From Candidatus Peregrinibacteria bacterium GW2011_GWA2_33_10 (lineage in GTDB: Bacteria; Patescibacteriota; Gracilibacteria; UBA1369; GWC2-33-13), in NCBI GenBank assembly GCA_000989565.1, contig LBOO01000015.1, forward strand, positions 1 through 51,203: a stretch of 51,203 nt of DNA, in the 5' to 3' direction. The notes beneath the pieces are model-generated. The model ran no database searches. It saw only the letters and a list, made by a program, of their open reading frames with translations, and had not been told where the DNA came from. Each line of letters starts with the position of its first letter. Position 1 is the stretch's first letter. The position numbers were made by a program, and so were the translations under genes. Below are positions 32,840 to 42,475 of the stretch, in pieces.

Positions 32840-34564
32840 TTAAGGTTGTTCCGCTGTATCCGCGGTTTTTTCATTGCTTGTAAATCTTTCCCAATAGGAA
32901 GGGTTGTTTTGGTCTATAAAATTTATACGCTGATATAGACTAGGACCGATTCCAATCCCATTCTTGTCGATTCTGGCTATGGATCTATTCTCTTCTTTAA
33001 GAGGATCTTGTGATGGACTTTGGAAGCTTCTGTTATCTATAGAATATCTTAATAAAGTACCGATCATTCTAGGCCCTTCGTCTGTTTCGTGTCCGTGAAT
33101 GGAGAAATTTATACCTTTATTTTGCAGATTTTTGGCGTCGGAAGGAAATAGCATTTCATGAATTCCTCTTCTATGATAACTGATATTAGTATCCAAGAAA
33201 CTATCAGTAATACAATGAAATTCATAGGGTAGATTATTTTTTCCTTCATACAAGCTCATCCTTAAGCCATTCTGATAAATTTGATTGATTTTATCAACTC
33301 CTTTTTCCAAAATCAAAGTTGACATTTCGTGACTTAGAGGGGCATGGTGAAAAAGGATATCATTAATTTGCAATAGTAATTTAGAATTACATTTTGTTTT
33401 TAAAATTCGAAGGCCTTCTTCGATTTGGCGCATATTTTTAATGATATTCTCTTGTTCTTGAGTAAGTTGATCCCAAATTTCCGGATCATCATTATGCATT
33501 TGCTGTAATTTTTCAGAGCCGAATCTTTTGTATTGGAGTAATCCTATTCCTGAATTATTTTTCTTACAAATCTTGGCAGGGGTTTTTGTATGCCCAATGA
33601 TTTTTTTATTCATTAAAAATGAGTTTCCCCAATCATCATGATTTCCGGCAATACAGACTATATTTCCTCCTTGTTTTTGTGCTTGTCTTTTTAATCGATC
33701 AATTTCCAACAGTATCTCAAGCCCTCCATTGCATCTGTCAGCATCAATATCTCCCAATAGTATTAAAATTCTGTTTCCTCCTATCCATTCTTTTTTTTCA
33801 TTTATTAAATTCAAACTTTTTAAGTTGAGCCAAAATCCCATCAGGTTGCCGTGTAAATCTCCTATTATATCCATAGTTGGCCATGATCTATCAACTTCGT
33901 TCGGTTTGATAAATTCTTTTTCACTTGGATATTTAAATCTTGAATCCAAAGGATCGTTATATAAATCCAGTTCTGAAGGGTTTGAATATTTTCTTTTGTA
34001 CTGATCCGGTTCTTTCCAAATAACACGAATTCTTGAATCCGGTAAAATATCATGAATGTCCGCCGGAGTTATCAAACCGCTATTTCTAGGAATATAAACT
34101 TTATCTCCGGCAGAATAATTATTAACTTCCGGTTCTATATTTTCTTCTGATTCCGGCACTTTTCTTGAGATTATAAAGTCTCCCAATAAAGGATTTGTCA
34201 CCTTTGGATTTTCGGCAATTATCAATTCATCGCCTTGCACTCTAATAGTCCCATGAGAGCGGCTGACAAGTGCATTATCGGGAAATTTGATATCACAGAT
34301 AGGTAATCTGCCATAGGTTAATGTTTTTTCCGGTTCTTTTTTTGTATTAATTTCATAATTACCTTTTCCAACTCCAATTCTTAAAAGATCGTCAATTTTA
34401 TCTATATAGATTTTTGTTAAACCCTTATTTAGATAGCAGTCATCAAGTAAAACTCCGGAAGCATTGATAATACCTTCCAGTTTAAATCTTATACTTTGGA
34501 CACCATTTTGTAGTTCAGGAGCGATAGTTATCTCTTCAAATTTATCTACTTTAAAATTTGGCAT
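32840..34564 (-). CDS. FHA domain-metallophosphatase fusion protein
   Basis: A 574-residue protein. An N-terminal domain (1-80) is followed by an FHA domain (about 80-130) with YGRLPICDIKFP and SRSHGTI; Arg86, Ser101 and His104 are the expected phosphothreonine-binding positions. After a linker (to about 228) comes a calcineurin-like phosphatase: GDLHGN (235-240), GDIDADR (271-277), GNHDDW (307-312), and later histidines in HHAPLSHE and IHGHETDEG. This is the metal site of PPP-type protein phosphatases. It probably docks on a phosphorylated partner and dephosphorylates it. No kinase gene is in the window. Confidence 0.85.
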   Translation of the reverse strand: MPNFKVDKFEEITIAPELQNGVQSIRFKLEGIINASGVLLDDCYLNKGLTKIYIDKIDDLLRIGVGKGNYEINTKKEPEKTLTYGRLPICDIKFPDNALVSRSHGTIRVQGDELIIAENPKVTNPLLGDFIISRKVPESEENIEPEVNNYSAGDKVYIPRNSGLITPADIHDILPDSRIRVIWKEPDQYKRKYSNPSELDLYNDPLDSRFKYPSEKEFIKPNEVDRSWPTMDIIGDLHGNLMGFWLNLKSLNLINEKKEWIGGNRILILLGDIDADRCNGGLEILLEIDRLKRQAQKQGGNIVCIAGNHDDWGNSFLMNKKIIGHTKTPAKICKKNNSGIGLLQYKRFGSEKLQQMHNDDPEIWDQLTQEQENIIKNMRQIEEGLRILKTKCNSKLLLQINDILFHHAPLSHEMSTLILEKGVDKINQIYQNGLRMSLYEGKNNLPYEFHCITDSFLDTNISYHRRGIHEMLFPSDAKNLQNKGINFSIHGHETDEGPRMIGTLLRYSIDNRSFQSPSQDPLKEENRSIARIDKNGIGIGPSLYQRINFIDQNNPSYWERFTSNEKTADTAEQP

Positions 34565-34687
34565 AAATTAAAGATTAGATTCGATAGCCAGGCGATTATT
34601 AAACTTTAATTTCATAAAAATGTCAATTAAAAAACTGCGTTTATCAAAAGTTTTGTATTTATTATTTTCTTTTTGAGGATGATAATT

Positions 34688-34727
34688 TATACTGCTGCGC
34701 TCTCATTTTCTAAAATTAAGCAGTATA
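34688..34727. repeat. 9-bp inverted repeat before the SulP gene
   Basis: TATACTGCT (34688-34696) and AGCAGTATA (34719-34727) are perfect inverted copies with a 22-bp loop in the 243-bp gap between divergent genes. A third GCAGTAT lies near 34780. Possible operator; function unknown. Confidence 0.35.
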
Positions 34728-34816
34728 TACTTAAGTAGCTTTTCAGCCTATTAAATGCACTAAATTTTAAAATAAGTCATGCAGTATTATACGCTATTTT
34801 AAAAGCGGTGGAGTAT

Positions 34817-36523
34817 ATGAAATTAAATTTTTATGATTTTATTTGGAAAAAATTTTTTAAAGTTGAAATGATAAATCTTTTTAAGAAAAAGATCGGGGCA
34901 TATTTTAATTCAAATTTTAAGTCTGATTTGATTGCCGGTATAATTGTGGCTTTGATCGCTTTACCTCTGGCTATTGCTTTTGCCGTGGCAAGTGGTGCGC
35001 GGCCCGAGCAAGGCGTTTATACTTCGATTATCGCGGGAATTGTTATTGGCGTGCTTTCGGGTTCCAATTATCAGGTTTCCGGACCTACAGGCGCTTTTAT
35101 AGTTATTTTATTGGGAATAGTAAATAAATTCGGATTGGAAGGATTAATGATGGCGGGTTTTATGGCTGGAGTAATATTGATTTTAATGGGTGTCTTTCAG
35201 GTTGGTTCGGTGATTAAATATATTCCTTATCCTGTTACTATAGGTTTTACAGCCGGAATTGGTGTTATTATTTTTACAGGTCAGATTAAAGATTTTTTTG
35301 GTCTGCAATTTCCTCATCGTCCGCATGATTTTATTGAAAATATTAAAGAAATTTTTCAGGCTTTTCCGGAGAGCATTAATGTCGGTTCGTTTTTCGTCGC
35401 TCTTTTTACTTTAATTGTATTTATTTTATGCAGGAATTTTGCGAAACATGTGCCTGCTCCTCCGGTTGCTTTGCTCGCGGGAACTATTTTAAGTCTTTTT
35501 ATTCATAGATTTTCAGGTAATTTGATTTCCGCGCCAACTCTTTTAGGTGAAATACCCGCTGGTCTACCGGAATTTAAAATGCTTAGTTTTTCTTTTGAAA
35601 ATATGCGACTTCTTTTGCCTTCAGCTTTTACAATCGCGGCTTTGGGTGCTATAGAGTCATTACTTTCCGCTGTAGTCGCGGATGGAATGACCGGGACAAA
35701 ACATAATTCAAATAAAGAACTTATTGCTCAGGGCGCGGGGAATTTAATTTTACCATTTTTTGGCGCAATTCCCGCGACGGGGGCGATCGCTCGTACCGCG
35801 GCAAATATTAAAAATGGGGCAAAAACCCGAGGAGCAGCCATTATTCATGGTATTGTACTTATATTTATTTTATTGGTCGCGGCTCCTTATGCTAAATTTA
35901 TCCCTTTAGCCGCTCTTTCCGCAATTTTGATGACTGTAGCATATTATATGTCGGAAATTCCTCATTTTACCCATTTGTTAAAGAGTCCTCGTTATGATGT
36001 CGCTGTTTTATTAACTACATTTTTTCTGACAATTTTGGTTGATTTAACCTTTGCCGTGGCCATCGGAATGATTTTAGCCTCGGTATTATTTATAAAAACA
36101 GTGAGCAAATTATCCGTTAATAAAATTTTGGAAGATAGTGATGTACCAACAGAAGGAAGTCAGAAATTACATGAAAGCGTTAGAAATTTGGAAAAAATAA
36201 CTTTATATGAAGTCGCAGGACCTTTATTTTTTGGTATTGCCAGCGAATTAGAAAATTTAATTGAACATCAAAATGCCGAGATTCTTATTTTACGAATGAA
36301 ACATGTTCATCACATTGACGCGAGCGCGATTCATAATTTGGAAATTATTATAGATCGCGTTCACAAAAATCATGGAAAAGTTTATTTGGCCACTTTAAAT
36401 CCAAGTGTTCGAAAAGCTTTGGAAAAACAAAAAATCATTCAAAAATTAGGCGGGGACCTTTATACTCCTAACTCCACGACTTTGGCGATAGAGTACGCAA
36501 AAAAAGAACAGAGAAAGAGATAA
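34817..36523 (+). CDS. SulP-family anion transporter with STAS domain
   Basis: About 568 residues. An SLC26/SulP transport domain of 10-14 helices (SDLIAGIIVALIALPLAIAF, SNYQVSGPTGAFIVIL, GIESLLSA-like ALGAIESLLSAVVADG) is followed by a cytoplasmic STAS domain (about the last 120 residues, ILRMKHVHHIDASAIHNLE). It imports sulphate, bicarbonate or other anions; the substrate is not clear. Possible starts are GTG 34808, ATG 34817 and ATG 34868; 34817 has a GGTGGAG close upstream, whereas 34868 would give the more usual N-terminus. Confidence 0.92.
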   Translation: MKLNFYDFIWKKFFKVEMINLFKKKIGAYFNSNFKSDLIAGIIVALIALPLAIAFAVASGARPEQGVYTSIIAGIVIGVLSGSNYQVSGPTGAFIVILLGIVNKFGLEGLMMAGFMAGVILILMGVFQVGSVIKYIPYPVTIGFTAGIGVIIFTGQIKDFFGLQFPHRPHDFIENIKEIFQAFPESINVGSFFVALFTLIVFILCRNFAKHVPAPPVALLAGTILSLFIHRFSGNLISAPTLLGEIPAGLPEFKMLSFSFENMRLLLPSAFTIAALGAIESLLSAVVADGMTGTKHNSNKELIAQGAGNLILPFFGAIPATGAIARTAANIKNGAKTRGAAIIHGIVLIFILLVAAPYAKFIPLAALSAILMTVAYYMSEIPHFTHLLKSPRYDVAVLLTTFFLTILVDLTFAVAIGMILASVLFIKTVSKLSVNKILEDSDVPTEGSQKLHESVRNLEKITLYEVAGPLFFGIASELENLIEHQNAEILILRMKHVHHIDASAIHNLEIIIDRVHKNHGKVYLATLNPSVRKALEKQKIIQKLGGDLYTPNSTTLAIEYAKKEQRKR

Positions 36524-36535
36524 TAGTTTTAAAAT

Positions 36536-38326
36536 TTAATTTCTTTTTCTTTCTATCTCATTCAGATATTTTTTACGTAACCTTATTTGAGTTGGAGTGA
36601 TTTCTACATACTCATCAACTCCTACGTATTCAATGGCTTTTTCAAGTGTCATTTCTGTGATTGGAGTCAGATATAACGCTTCATCGCTACCTGAAGCGCG
36701 AACATTGGTGAGTTTTTTATTTTTTGTCGGATTTACGGTTAAATCCGGACCCTGATTGTGCTCTCCAATGATCATTCCTTCGTAAACAGGAATTGCCGGG
36801 CCTATAAACAGGCAGCCGCGCTCCTGAAGTTTCCATAGAGAATAAGCCATTGTTTCACCGGTTTCTCCGGAAATCATTGAGCCTACGGAGCGTTTTTCGA
36901 TTTCTCCCAAATATGGTTCAAAACGGTCAAACGCATGGTAAAGTGTTCCCTCTCCTCTAGTCATAATTAAAAAGAATGATCGGAAGCCTAAAAGTCCGCG
37001 AGTCGGCACTGAAAATTCCAAAGTTGTGTTTCCGTTTTTCGATTCCATTTTTTGCATTATGCCTTTTCTTTGTGAAATTGCCTGAATTACTGTGCCTGAC
37101 ATATCATCGGGCACATTGATTATCGCCATTTCCACAGGTTCATGTTTGGCTCCGTTAATTTCCTGAAAAACAACTTCCGGCTGTGATATTTGCAATTCGA
37201 ATCCTTCTCTGCGCATGGTTTCAATCAATACCGCTATATGCATTTCGCCACGTCCATAAACTTTTACCGCATCGCTATTTTTCAAATATTCCAATTTTAA
37301 TCCCACGTTTGTTTCCAATTCTTTTTCCAACCGATCTTTTATATGTCGGCCGGTAACATATTTTCCTTCACGACCTGCGAATGGCGAGTCATTAACAAGA
37401 AATTCAATTGCGATTGAAGGAGGATCCACTTTTATCGCCGGTAAAGGTTCACTGTTTTCATCACTAGCAATGGTTTCTCCCACATAAATATTCGGAATAC
37501 CGGCAATCGCAACGATGTCGCCGGCTGAAATGTTGTCTGTTTCAACTCGATCCATTCCTTCATATGTAAATACTTTTGAAAGTTTTCCGGTTCTCTTTTC
37601 TCCATTATTTCCGATGATTACAACATTTTTATTGGCGGAAATTTCTCCTTCATATACGCGGCCGATGGCTAGTCTCCCGAGAAAATTATCATAAGCCAAA
37701 GTGGCCGGCTGCATTCTGAATGGAGCGTTCAAATTTTGTTCCGCAGGCTTAACATTTTTCAAAATAAAATCAAGAAGCGGAGTAATATCCTTTTTTTCGT
37801 CTTCTAAATTACTGATCGCAACCCCTTGTTTGGCAATTGTATAAATATAAGGAAAATCCAATTGTTCATCACTGGCACCAAGTTGCGCGAATAAATCAAA
37901 TGTTAAATCCACAACCGTATCAGGACGAGCCATGGGACGATCTATTTTATTAATGGCAACCAATACTTTATGACCCAGTTCCAATGATTTTCTTAATACA
38001 AATTTGGTTTGAGGCATTGGGCCTTCATAGGAATCAACCACTAACAAAACCGCATCAACCGTGCGTAATACTCGTTCCACTTCTGATCCGAAGTCCGCGT
38101 GTCCAGGGGTATCAACTATATTAATTTTGCAATCTTTATATTTTATGGCAGCATTTTTGGCGTAAATCGTTATTCCACGTTCGCGCTCCTGATCGTTTGA
38201 ATCCATTGCTCTTTCCTGAAGTCCTTTTCGAGTATCAAAATTTTGACTGGCTTTTAAAAGCGCATCCACAAGAGTTGTCTTTCCATGATCAACATGAGCA
38301 ACGATAGCTATATTGTAAATATTCAT
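36536..38326 (-). CDS. typA: Translational GTPase TypA/BipA
   Basis: A 596-residue ribosome-associated GTPase involved in 50S assembly and stress adaptation. The GTPase motifs are AHVDHGKTT (G1), RGITI (G2), DTPGHADF (G3) and NKID (G4). Domains II, III and V and the BipA-specific C-terminal domain follow ([18 protein letters not shown], then the [13 protein letters not shown] block). Full length. It converges with the SulP gene and diverges from the orphan at 38451. Confidence 0.97.
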   Translation of the reverse strand: MNIYNIAIVAHVDHGKTTLVDALLKASQNFDTRKGLQERAMDSNDQERERGITIYAKNAAIKYKDCKINIVDTPGHADFGSEVERVLRTVDAVLLVVDSYEGPMPQTKFVLRKSLELGHKVLVAINKIDRPMARPDTVVDLTFDLFAQLGASDEQLDFPYIYTIAKQGVAISNLEDEKKDITPLLDFILKNVKPAEQNLNAPFRMQPATLAYDNFLGRLAIGRVYEGEISANKNVVIIGNNGEKRTGKLSKVFTYEGMDRVETDNISAGDIVAIAGIPNIYVGETIASDENSEPLPAIKVDPPSIAIEFLVNDSPFAGREGKYVTGRHIKDRLEKELETNVGLKLEYLKNSDAVKVYGRGEMHIAVLIETMRREGFELQISQPEVVFQEINGAKHEPVEMAIINVPDDMSGTVIQAISQRKGIMQKMESKNGNTTLEFSVPTRGLLGFRSFFLIMTRGEGTLYHAFDRFEPYLGEIEKRSVGSMISGETGETMAYSLWKLQERGCLFIGPAIPVYEGMIIGEHNQGPDLTVNPTKNKKLTNVRASGSDEALYLTPITEMTLEKAIEYVGVDEYVEITPTQIRLRKKYLNEIERKRN

Positions 38327-38397
38327 TTGATTTATTAAATAGTACGCATTGAGTATATAGTAAACAGTAAGATAGTTCGAAAGTCAACAGGTGTAAT

Positions 38398-38425
38398 TTG
38401 ACAAAGTTTTAATTTGCATTATTAT
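38398..38425 (+). promoter_or_regulatory. Sigma70-type promoter
   Basis: TTGACA (38398-38403), a 16-bp spacer and TATTAT (38420-38425), 25 bp before the ATG at 38451. Confidence 0.55.
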
Positions 38426-38450
38426 TGCGTATCATTTATTAAATTTTTTT

Positions 38451-38963
38451 ATGAATATCATAAAATCTCTATTTGAAAAATCTCTGGTTGCTGTTTCTTC
38501 TATTCCCCTGCTTCTCGGGGTTGGAGAAAATTCTAAAGTAATAGACAATATAGTTAAGAGTTACACGGGGAGATTAAAAACAATGTTCGCAAGTATAGAA
38601 TTAAGTCGTGAACAATTGGATAAATTAAAAATTTGCTGTGGAGATACCTGTGGTCAAGGCCCAATATTTGATGAAAAAAACGTTTTTAAAAGAGAACCGG
38701 AAGTTGGCTTATTTGTTGAATTCCCTGCCGGCAATCACGGTGTAAATATTGATTCGCATCTACCTGCCAAGGGAGGAGTTTCATTTAAAGATCAAGCTGA
38801 AATTTGCGCTGACGAAGCGGCCAATTTTGTTTCTATACCTGAAGAATCTCCGTGTTACGGAATCAAAGGCATTGTTATTACCGGAAAAACTGATGATGAT
38901 AATCATATAGTAAGTCTTGCTTGCGCTGATAAAAAAAATCCTTCGTTTAAGATTGAGAAATAA
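38451..38963 (+). CDS. Orphan protein of unknown function
   Basis: A 170-residue protein I do not recognise. The N-terminus is mildly hydrophobic (LVAVSSIPLLLGVG), possibly a weak signal or helix. Six cysteines include a KICCGDTCGQG cluster near residues 60-70, later single ones at CADEAA and SPCYGIKG, and one near the C-terminus (LACADKK), which suggests metal or disulfide chemistry. A good promoter precedes it, and it lies 41 bp before the flavoprotein gene, so the two may be cotranscribed. Confidence 0.7.
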   Translation: MNIIKSLFEKSLVAVSSIPLLLGVGENSKVIDNIVKSYTGRLKTMFASIELSREQLDKLKICCGDTCGQGPIFDEKNVFKREPEVGLFVEFPAGNHGVNIDSHLPAKGGVSFKDQAEICADEAANFVSIPEESPCYGIKGIVITGKTDDDNHIVSLACADKKNPSFKIEK

Positions 38964-39004
38964 TTATTTTTAGGATATTAATTGTTTAGAATTAAATTAT
39001 TAAT

Positions 39005-40237
39005 ATGCGAATAGGAATTATTGGTGGAGGAGCCGCGGGAATGATGAGTGCGGCATTATTATACGAGAAGGATCATGAAAACCGTATTGGTGAGATTGTT
39101 TTATTTGAATGTAATACGGTTTTGGGAAGAAAATTGGCTTTAACAGGCGGAGGACGATGTAATGTTACTACCGGAAATTTCGATATTGCTGAAGTTTTAA
39201 AAAATTATCCGCGGGGAGCTAATTTTTTGAAAAAATCCATATATGATTTTTCACCAAAGCATGTTTTTGACTGGTTTAGAAGTCATGGAGTAAAGCTAAA
39301 AGTTGAAGAAGACAGAAGGGTTTTTCCGGTTACCGACAACTCTTCTGATATTATTGATGTTTTTTTGAATATTTATAAAAATCCAAAAACTAAAATCAAA
39401 AAATCACCTGTTATTGATATGTGGAAAGAAATGGATAGATTCGCAGTCCGGCTTCATGATGAAATTCATCTATTTGATAAAGTTATTATGGCTACCGGAG
39501 GGGGGTATAATACAAACTCCGGAATTATTAATTATGGCTATGCGTTCGCCCAGAAATTCGGGCATAAAATAACCAAACTGGCACCCGGCTTAACTTCATT
39601 GGAAACAAATGATTGCGATATTCATACTCTTAAAGGGATTACATTATCGAATATTAAATTAAGATTTTTAAAAAAAGATGAACATGTTTTTAATGGCTCA
39701 TGTGTTTTTACTCATAAAGGATTAAGCGGTCCGGGAATTTTTGCAATTTCTTCTTTAAGCGCTTTTGAAAATTATGATGAGAGTGATCCTGCTTTATTGC
39801 TGCTGGATTTATTGCCTGAGGAAAATTTTGAGAATTTGAAACATAATTTAGAGCAAACGCGCTTAAATAGTCCGGCTAAGAAGATCAGCAACTTAATTTC
39901 CAATTTTATACCTAAATCTTTAGCAGAAATTATGTTGAAAAAATTAAAAATCAATGACAAAAAATCTTCTGAAGTCAGTGCTAAAGATTTAAATAGAATT
40001 ATCGATAGTATTAAAAATTTTCAAGTTGTTATTACAGGCAGGATTTCCGGTTCTGAATTCGTGACTGCCGGAGGTGTTGATTTAAATGAAGTCGACGCGG
40101 CTACCATGGAATCTAAATTAGTAAAAGGTCTTCATTTTGCCGGTGAAATTTTAAACATAGATGGTTTTACAGGTGGATACAATTTGCAATGCGCTTGGAG
40201 TACCGCGCATGCCGCAGCCATAGGGATTACCAAATAA
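39005..40237 (+). CDS. BaiN/HI0933-family FAD-dependent oxidoreductase
   Basis: A 410-residue flavoprotein. The FAD-binding GIIGGGAAGMMSA starts at residue 3, LTGGGRCNVT lies near residue 46, VIMATGGG in the middle, and FAGEILNIDGFTGGYN with LQCAWSTAHAA at the C-terminus; these are typical of the HI0933/BaiN family. The physiological substrate of most members is unknown. The length is complete. Confidence 0.92.
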   Translation: MRIGIIGGGAAGMMSAALLYEKDHENRIGEIVLFECNTVLGRKLALTGGGRCNVTTGNFDIAEVLKNYPRGANFLKKSIYDFSPKHVFDWFRSHGVKLKVEEDRRVFPVTDNSSDIIDVFLNIYKNPKTKIKKSPVIDMWKEMDRFAVRLHDEIHLFDKVIMATGGGYNTNSGIINYGYAFAQKFGHKITKLAPGLTSLETNDCDIHTLKGITLSNIKLRFLKKDEHVFNGSCVFTHKGLSGPGIFAISSLSAFENYDESDPALLLLDLLPEENFENLKHNLEQTRLNSPAKKISNLISNFIPKSLAEIMLKKLKINDKKSSEVSAKDLNRIIDSIKNFQVVITGRISGSEFVTAGGVDLNEVDAATMESKLVKGLHFAGEILNIDGFTGGYNLQCAWSTAHAAAIGITK

Positions 40238-40293
40238 AGTATAGTTTTTTCGAGGTATTTATGATAAAATATAGAGATTTTTAATAATTATTA

Positions 40294-41529
40294 ATGCCTG
40301 AAGAAAAAATTGAATTACCTAAAGAGGATATTTTATTTTATGGAGAGAAAAAAGCAAAGCGGGCCATAGTCTATTTAGCTGTTTTGTCTTTATTGAAAGC
40401 GTTTGCAGGTTATTTTACAGGCATAGTAATTTTACTTGCTGACGCGGTTTCCAGTGTGGCTGATATTTTAAGTATTTTTGCCAGTTATTTGGGGCTTCGT
40501 TTAAGTAGAAAAAAAGAAGGTGGAGCATTTAAATATGGTTATTACAAAGCTGAAACTTTAGCGGCTCTAATTGTTTCAATAATTACGAGCGTACTTGGTA
40601 TTGATATATTTTTAATAAGTTTGGACAGATTTTTGGAATCTCCGCAAATTTCAAATCCCGCAATTGGTTTTTTTGCGATTATAGTTAATATAATTGTTTC
40701 TTATTATCTATATGTTGATTTAAAGAAAGCTGCGCAAAAGACCAATTCTCTATCTTTACGCAATAACGCGATTGATAAAAAAAACGATATTTTACGCGCG
40801 GTTGTGATTGTATTTGGTATTTTGGCGAGTATGTATAGTATTAAATATATTGAGGGTGCGATCGGTATGATTATTTCTCTGATGATTCTTCATAGCGGAT
40901 TAAAAAACGGAAAAGATTCTTTATTTTTCCTTTTAGATTACTGGGATGATCCCAAATTGATTAACAAGATCAGAAATACAATTGTAAAAGATTCTTTAAT
41001 TGTAAAAACAATAAAACAAATAAGGCTTAGGAGAGCCGGCACTTTCATTTTTGGGGAAATTTATCTGGAAATTATTCCTTTCGCAAAAATGGAGGATTTG
41101 CGAGTAGAACTTGATAAATTGCAGAAAAAAATTTTAGGATTAGATCCTTATATTAAGAATTTAATTATTTACACTTTGGTGCCAAAACCAAGCACTGTCC
41201 GAGTTGCGGTACCAATTGAGCAAAATAATGGTTTAAAGTCTTCAATTTCGCGTAATTTTGATAAGACAGAAAATTATTTATTGGCTAATATTCGCGACAA
41301 TAAAATTTCCAAGTGGGAGGTAGTGAATTTTCCTTATGATTCAAATGATTTCCCGAATATTATTAAATTTTTTAAAAAACATAAAATAAATATTGTGGTT
41401 GATAATGATATGCATAGTCTGGTTTATTGCGAAATCATCGCCAAAAGTCATATTTCGGTTTTCCCGCACTTTTCAAATGTAAAAGACGCGGAGGGGATGC
41501 TGAAGTTGTTGATGATCAGTTATAAGTGA
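40294..41529 (+). CDS. Cation diffusion facilitator family transporter
   Basis: A 411-residue CDF metal transporter. Membrane helices span about 22-210. The metal-binding ILLADAVSSVADIL carries the first Asp pair; FKYGYYKAETLAAL is the conserved cytosolic loop. In the usual second HxxxD site the sequence reads NNAIDKKNDIL, with Asn in place of His. The C-terminal half (about 215-411) is long for the family and may hold two regulatory domains. Zn2+, Fe2+ or Mn2+ export is likely, but the metal cannot be assigned. Confidence 0.88.
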   Translation: MPEEKIELPKEDILFYGEKKAKRAIVYLAVLSLLKAFAGYFTGIVILLADAVSSVADILSIFASYLGLRLSRKKEGGAFKYGYYKAETLAALIVSIITSVLGIDIFLISLDRFLESPQISNPAIGFFAIIVNIIVSYYLYVDLKKAAQKTNSLSLRNNAIDKKNDILRAVVIVFGILASMYSIKYIEGAIGMIISLMILHSGLKNGKDSLFFLLDYWDDPKLINKIRNTIVKDSLIVKTIKQIRLRRAGTFIFGEIYLEIIPFAKMEDLRVELDKLQKKILGLDPYIKNLIIYTLVPKPSTVRVAVPIEQNNGLKSSISRNFDKTENYLLANIRDNKISKWEVVNFPYDSNDFPNIIKFFKKHKINIVVDNDMHSLVYCEIIAKSHISVFPHFSNVKDAEGMLKLLMISYK

Positions 41530-41538
41530 TCAATGATT

Positions 41539-42474
41539 TTATTTATTCACCAAGTCCAACTCCTGCAATTTTATGTTTGCCAGACAGGTTTTTTGATAGT
41601 CTTGGTTTTCAATTTGGGCGCAATCTTTTTTTGTTCTGGCGGTCGTTAATAAACATTCGTTTCGCAAGTCCGGATTTTTGTTTATTAACTCGCATTTTTC
41701 CGGCATTAAATCATTTTGAACCATTGTTTGATATAGACATTGAAATTTGTAATTTTGAGTGTCAATGTTGTCGCATATTTCTAAATCACCTTTTTTTATG
41801 GCTGACTGCAGGTTGCATTGAATTTTATAGTTTTCCTCTATTGGATTTGTAAGTTCTGTTTTATCGCAAATTGAATAATCGCCTTTCTCCACTTCTACCG
41901 TATATTCACAAAAAATTCGATCTTCCATTTTATCAATTTTTTGACATATTGAAGAATTTTTCAATGTTTTCGCTACTCGCGTATAACAGTTTTTAATAAA
42001 AATCATATTTTCATCTTTTTTTTCAATATTTTCACAAATTTGATAATCTTTCAGATTCGCGCTTAATCCCGCTAAACAAAGATTTTCATTTCTTTCAAGT
42101 CCAAGACTTTGGCAGAATTTCATTCCTTCTTGTTTTTGATAAAATTGTGTTTGACATTCAACTCTCAGGGCTTCAACTTCTATTTTTTGACAATCAAAAA
42201 GCGTGTTTGCCTTCAAAAAATGACATTCGTCACTTGAGCATTGGTATTCGGGATAATTTTTTATATATTCTTTTTGGCAATCGGAAGCAAATTTTTTAGA
42301 AAATTCGCAAATCGCGAATATGCGGCTTTTGAGAGCCAAATCCGTAATGCATTTTTGTGATTCGGATAATATTGAATTTTGGCGACATTGTTTGATGGAT
42401 ATTATTTCCGATGAAATATTATTTGAGGTGCATCCGGATAATGTCAGTATTAAAATTAAAATTTTTAATTTCAT
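41539..42474 (-). CDS. Lipoprotein with cysteine-pair repeats
   Basis: A 311-residue protein from the ATG at 42474, which lies one base after the asparaginase stop; a longer form would start at 42501. A lipoprotein signal ends at LSGC (Cys15). The mature part has 22 further cysteines in a repeating pattern of about 30 residues, roughly iC-x-x-I, then YkxqC, then A-x-x-kgd. This suggests a disulfide-linked helical solenoid outside the membrane. I do not know its function. Confidence 0.8.
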   Translation of the reverse strand: MKLKILILILTLSGCTSNNISSEIISIKQCRQNSILSESQKCITDLALKSRIFAICEFSKKFASDCQKEYIKNYPEYQCSSDECHFLKANTLFDCQKIEVEALRVECQTQFYQKQEGMKFCQSLGLERNENLCLAGLSANLKDYQICENIEKKDENMIFIKNCYTRVAKTLKNSSICQKIDKMEDRIFCEYTVEVEKGDYSICDKTELTNPIEENYKIQCNLQSAIKKGDLEICDNIDTQNYKFQCLYQTMVQNDLMPEKCELINKNPDLRNECLLTTARTKKDCAQIENQDYQKTCLANIKLQELDLVNK

Positions 42475-42475
42475 T

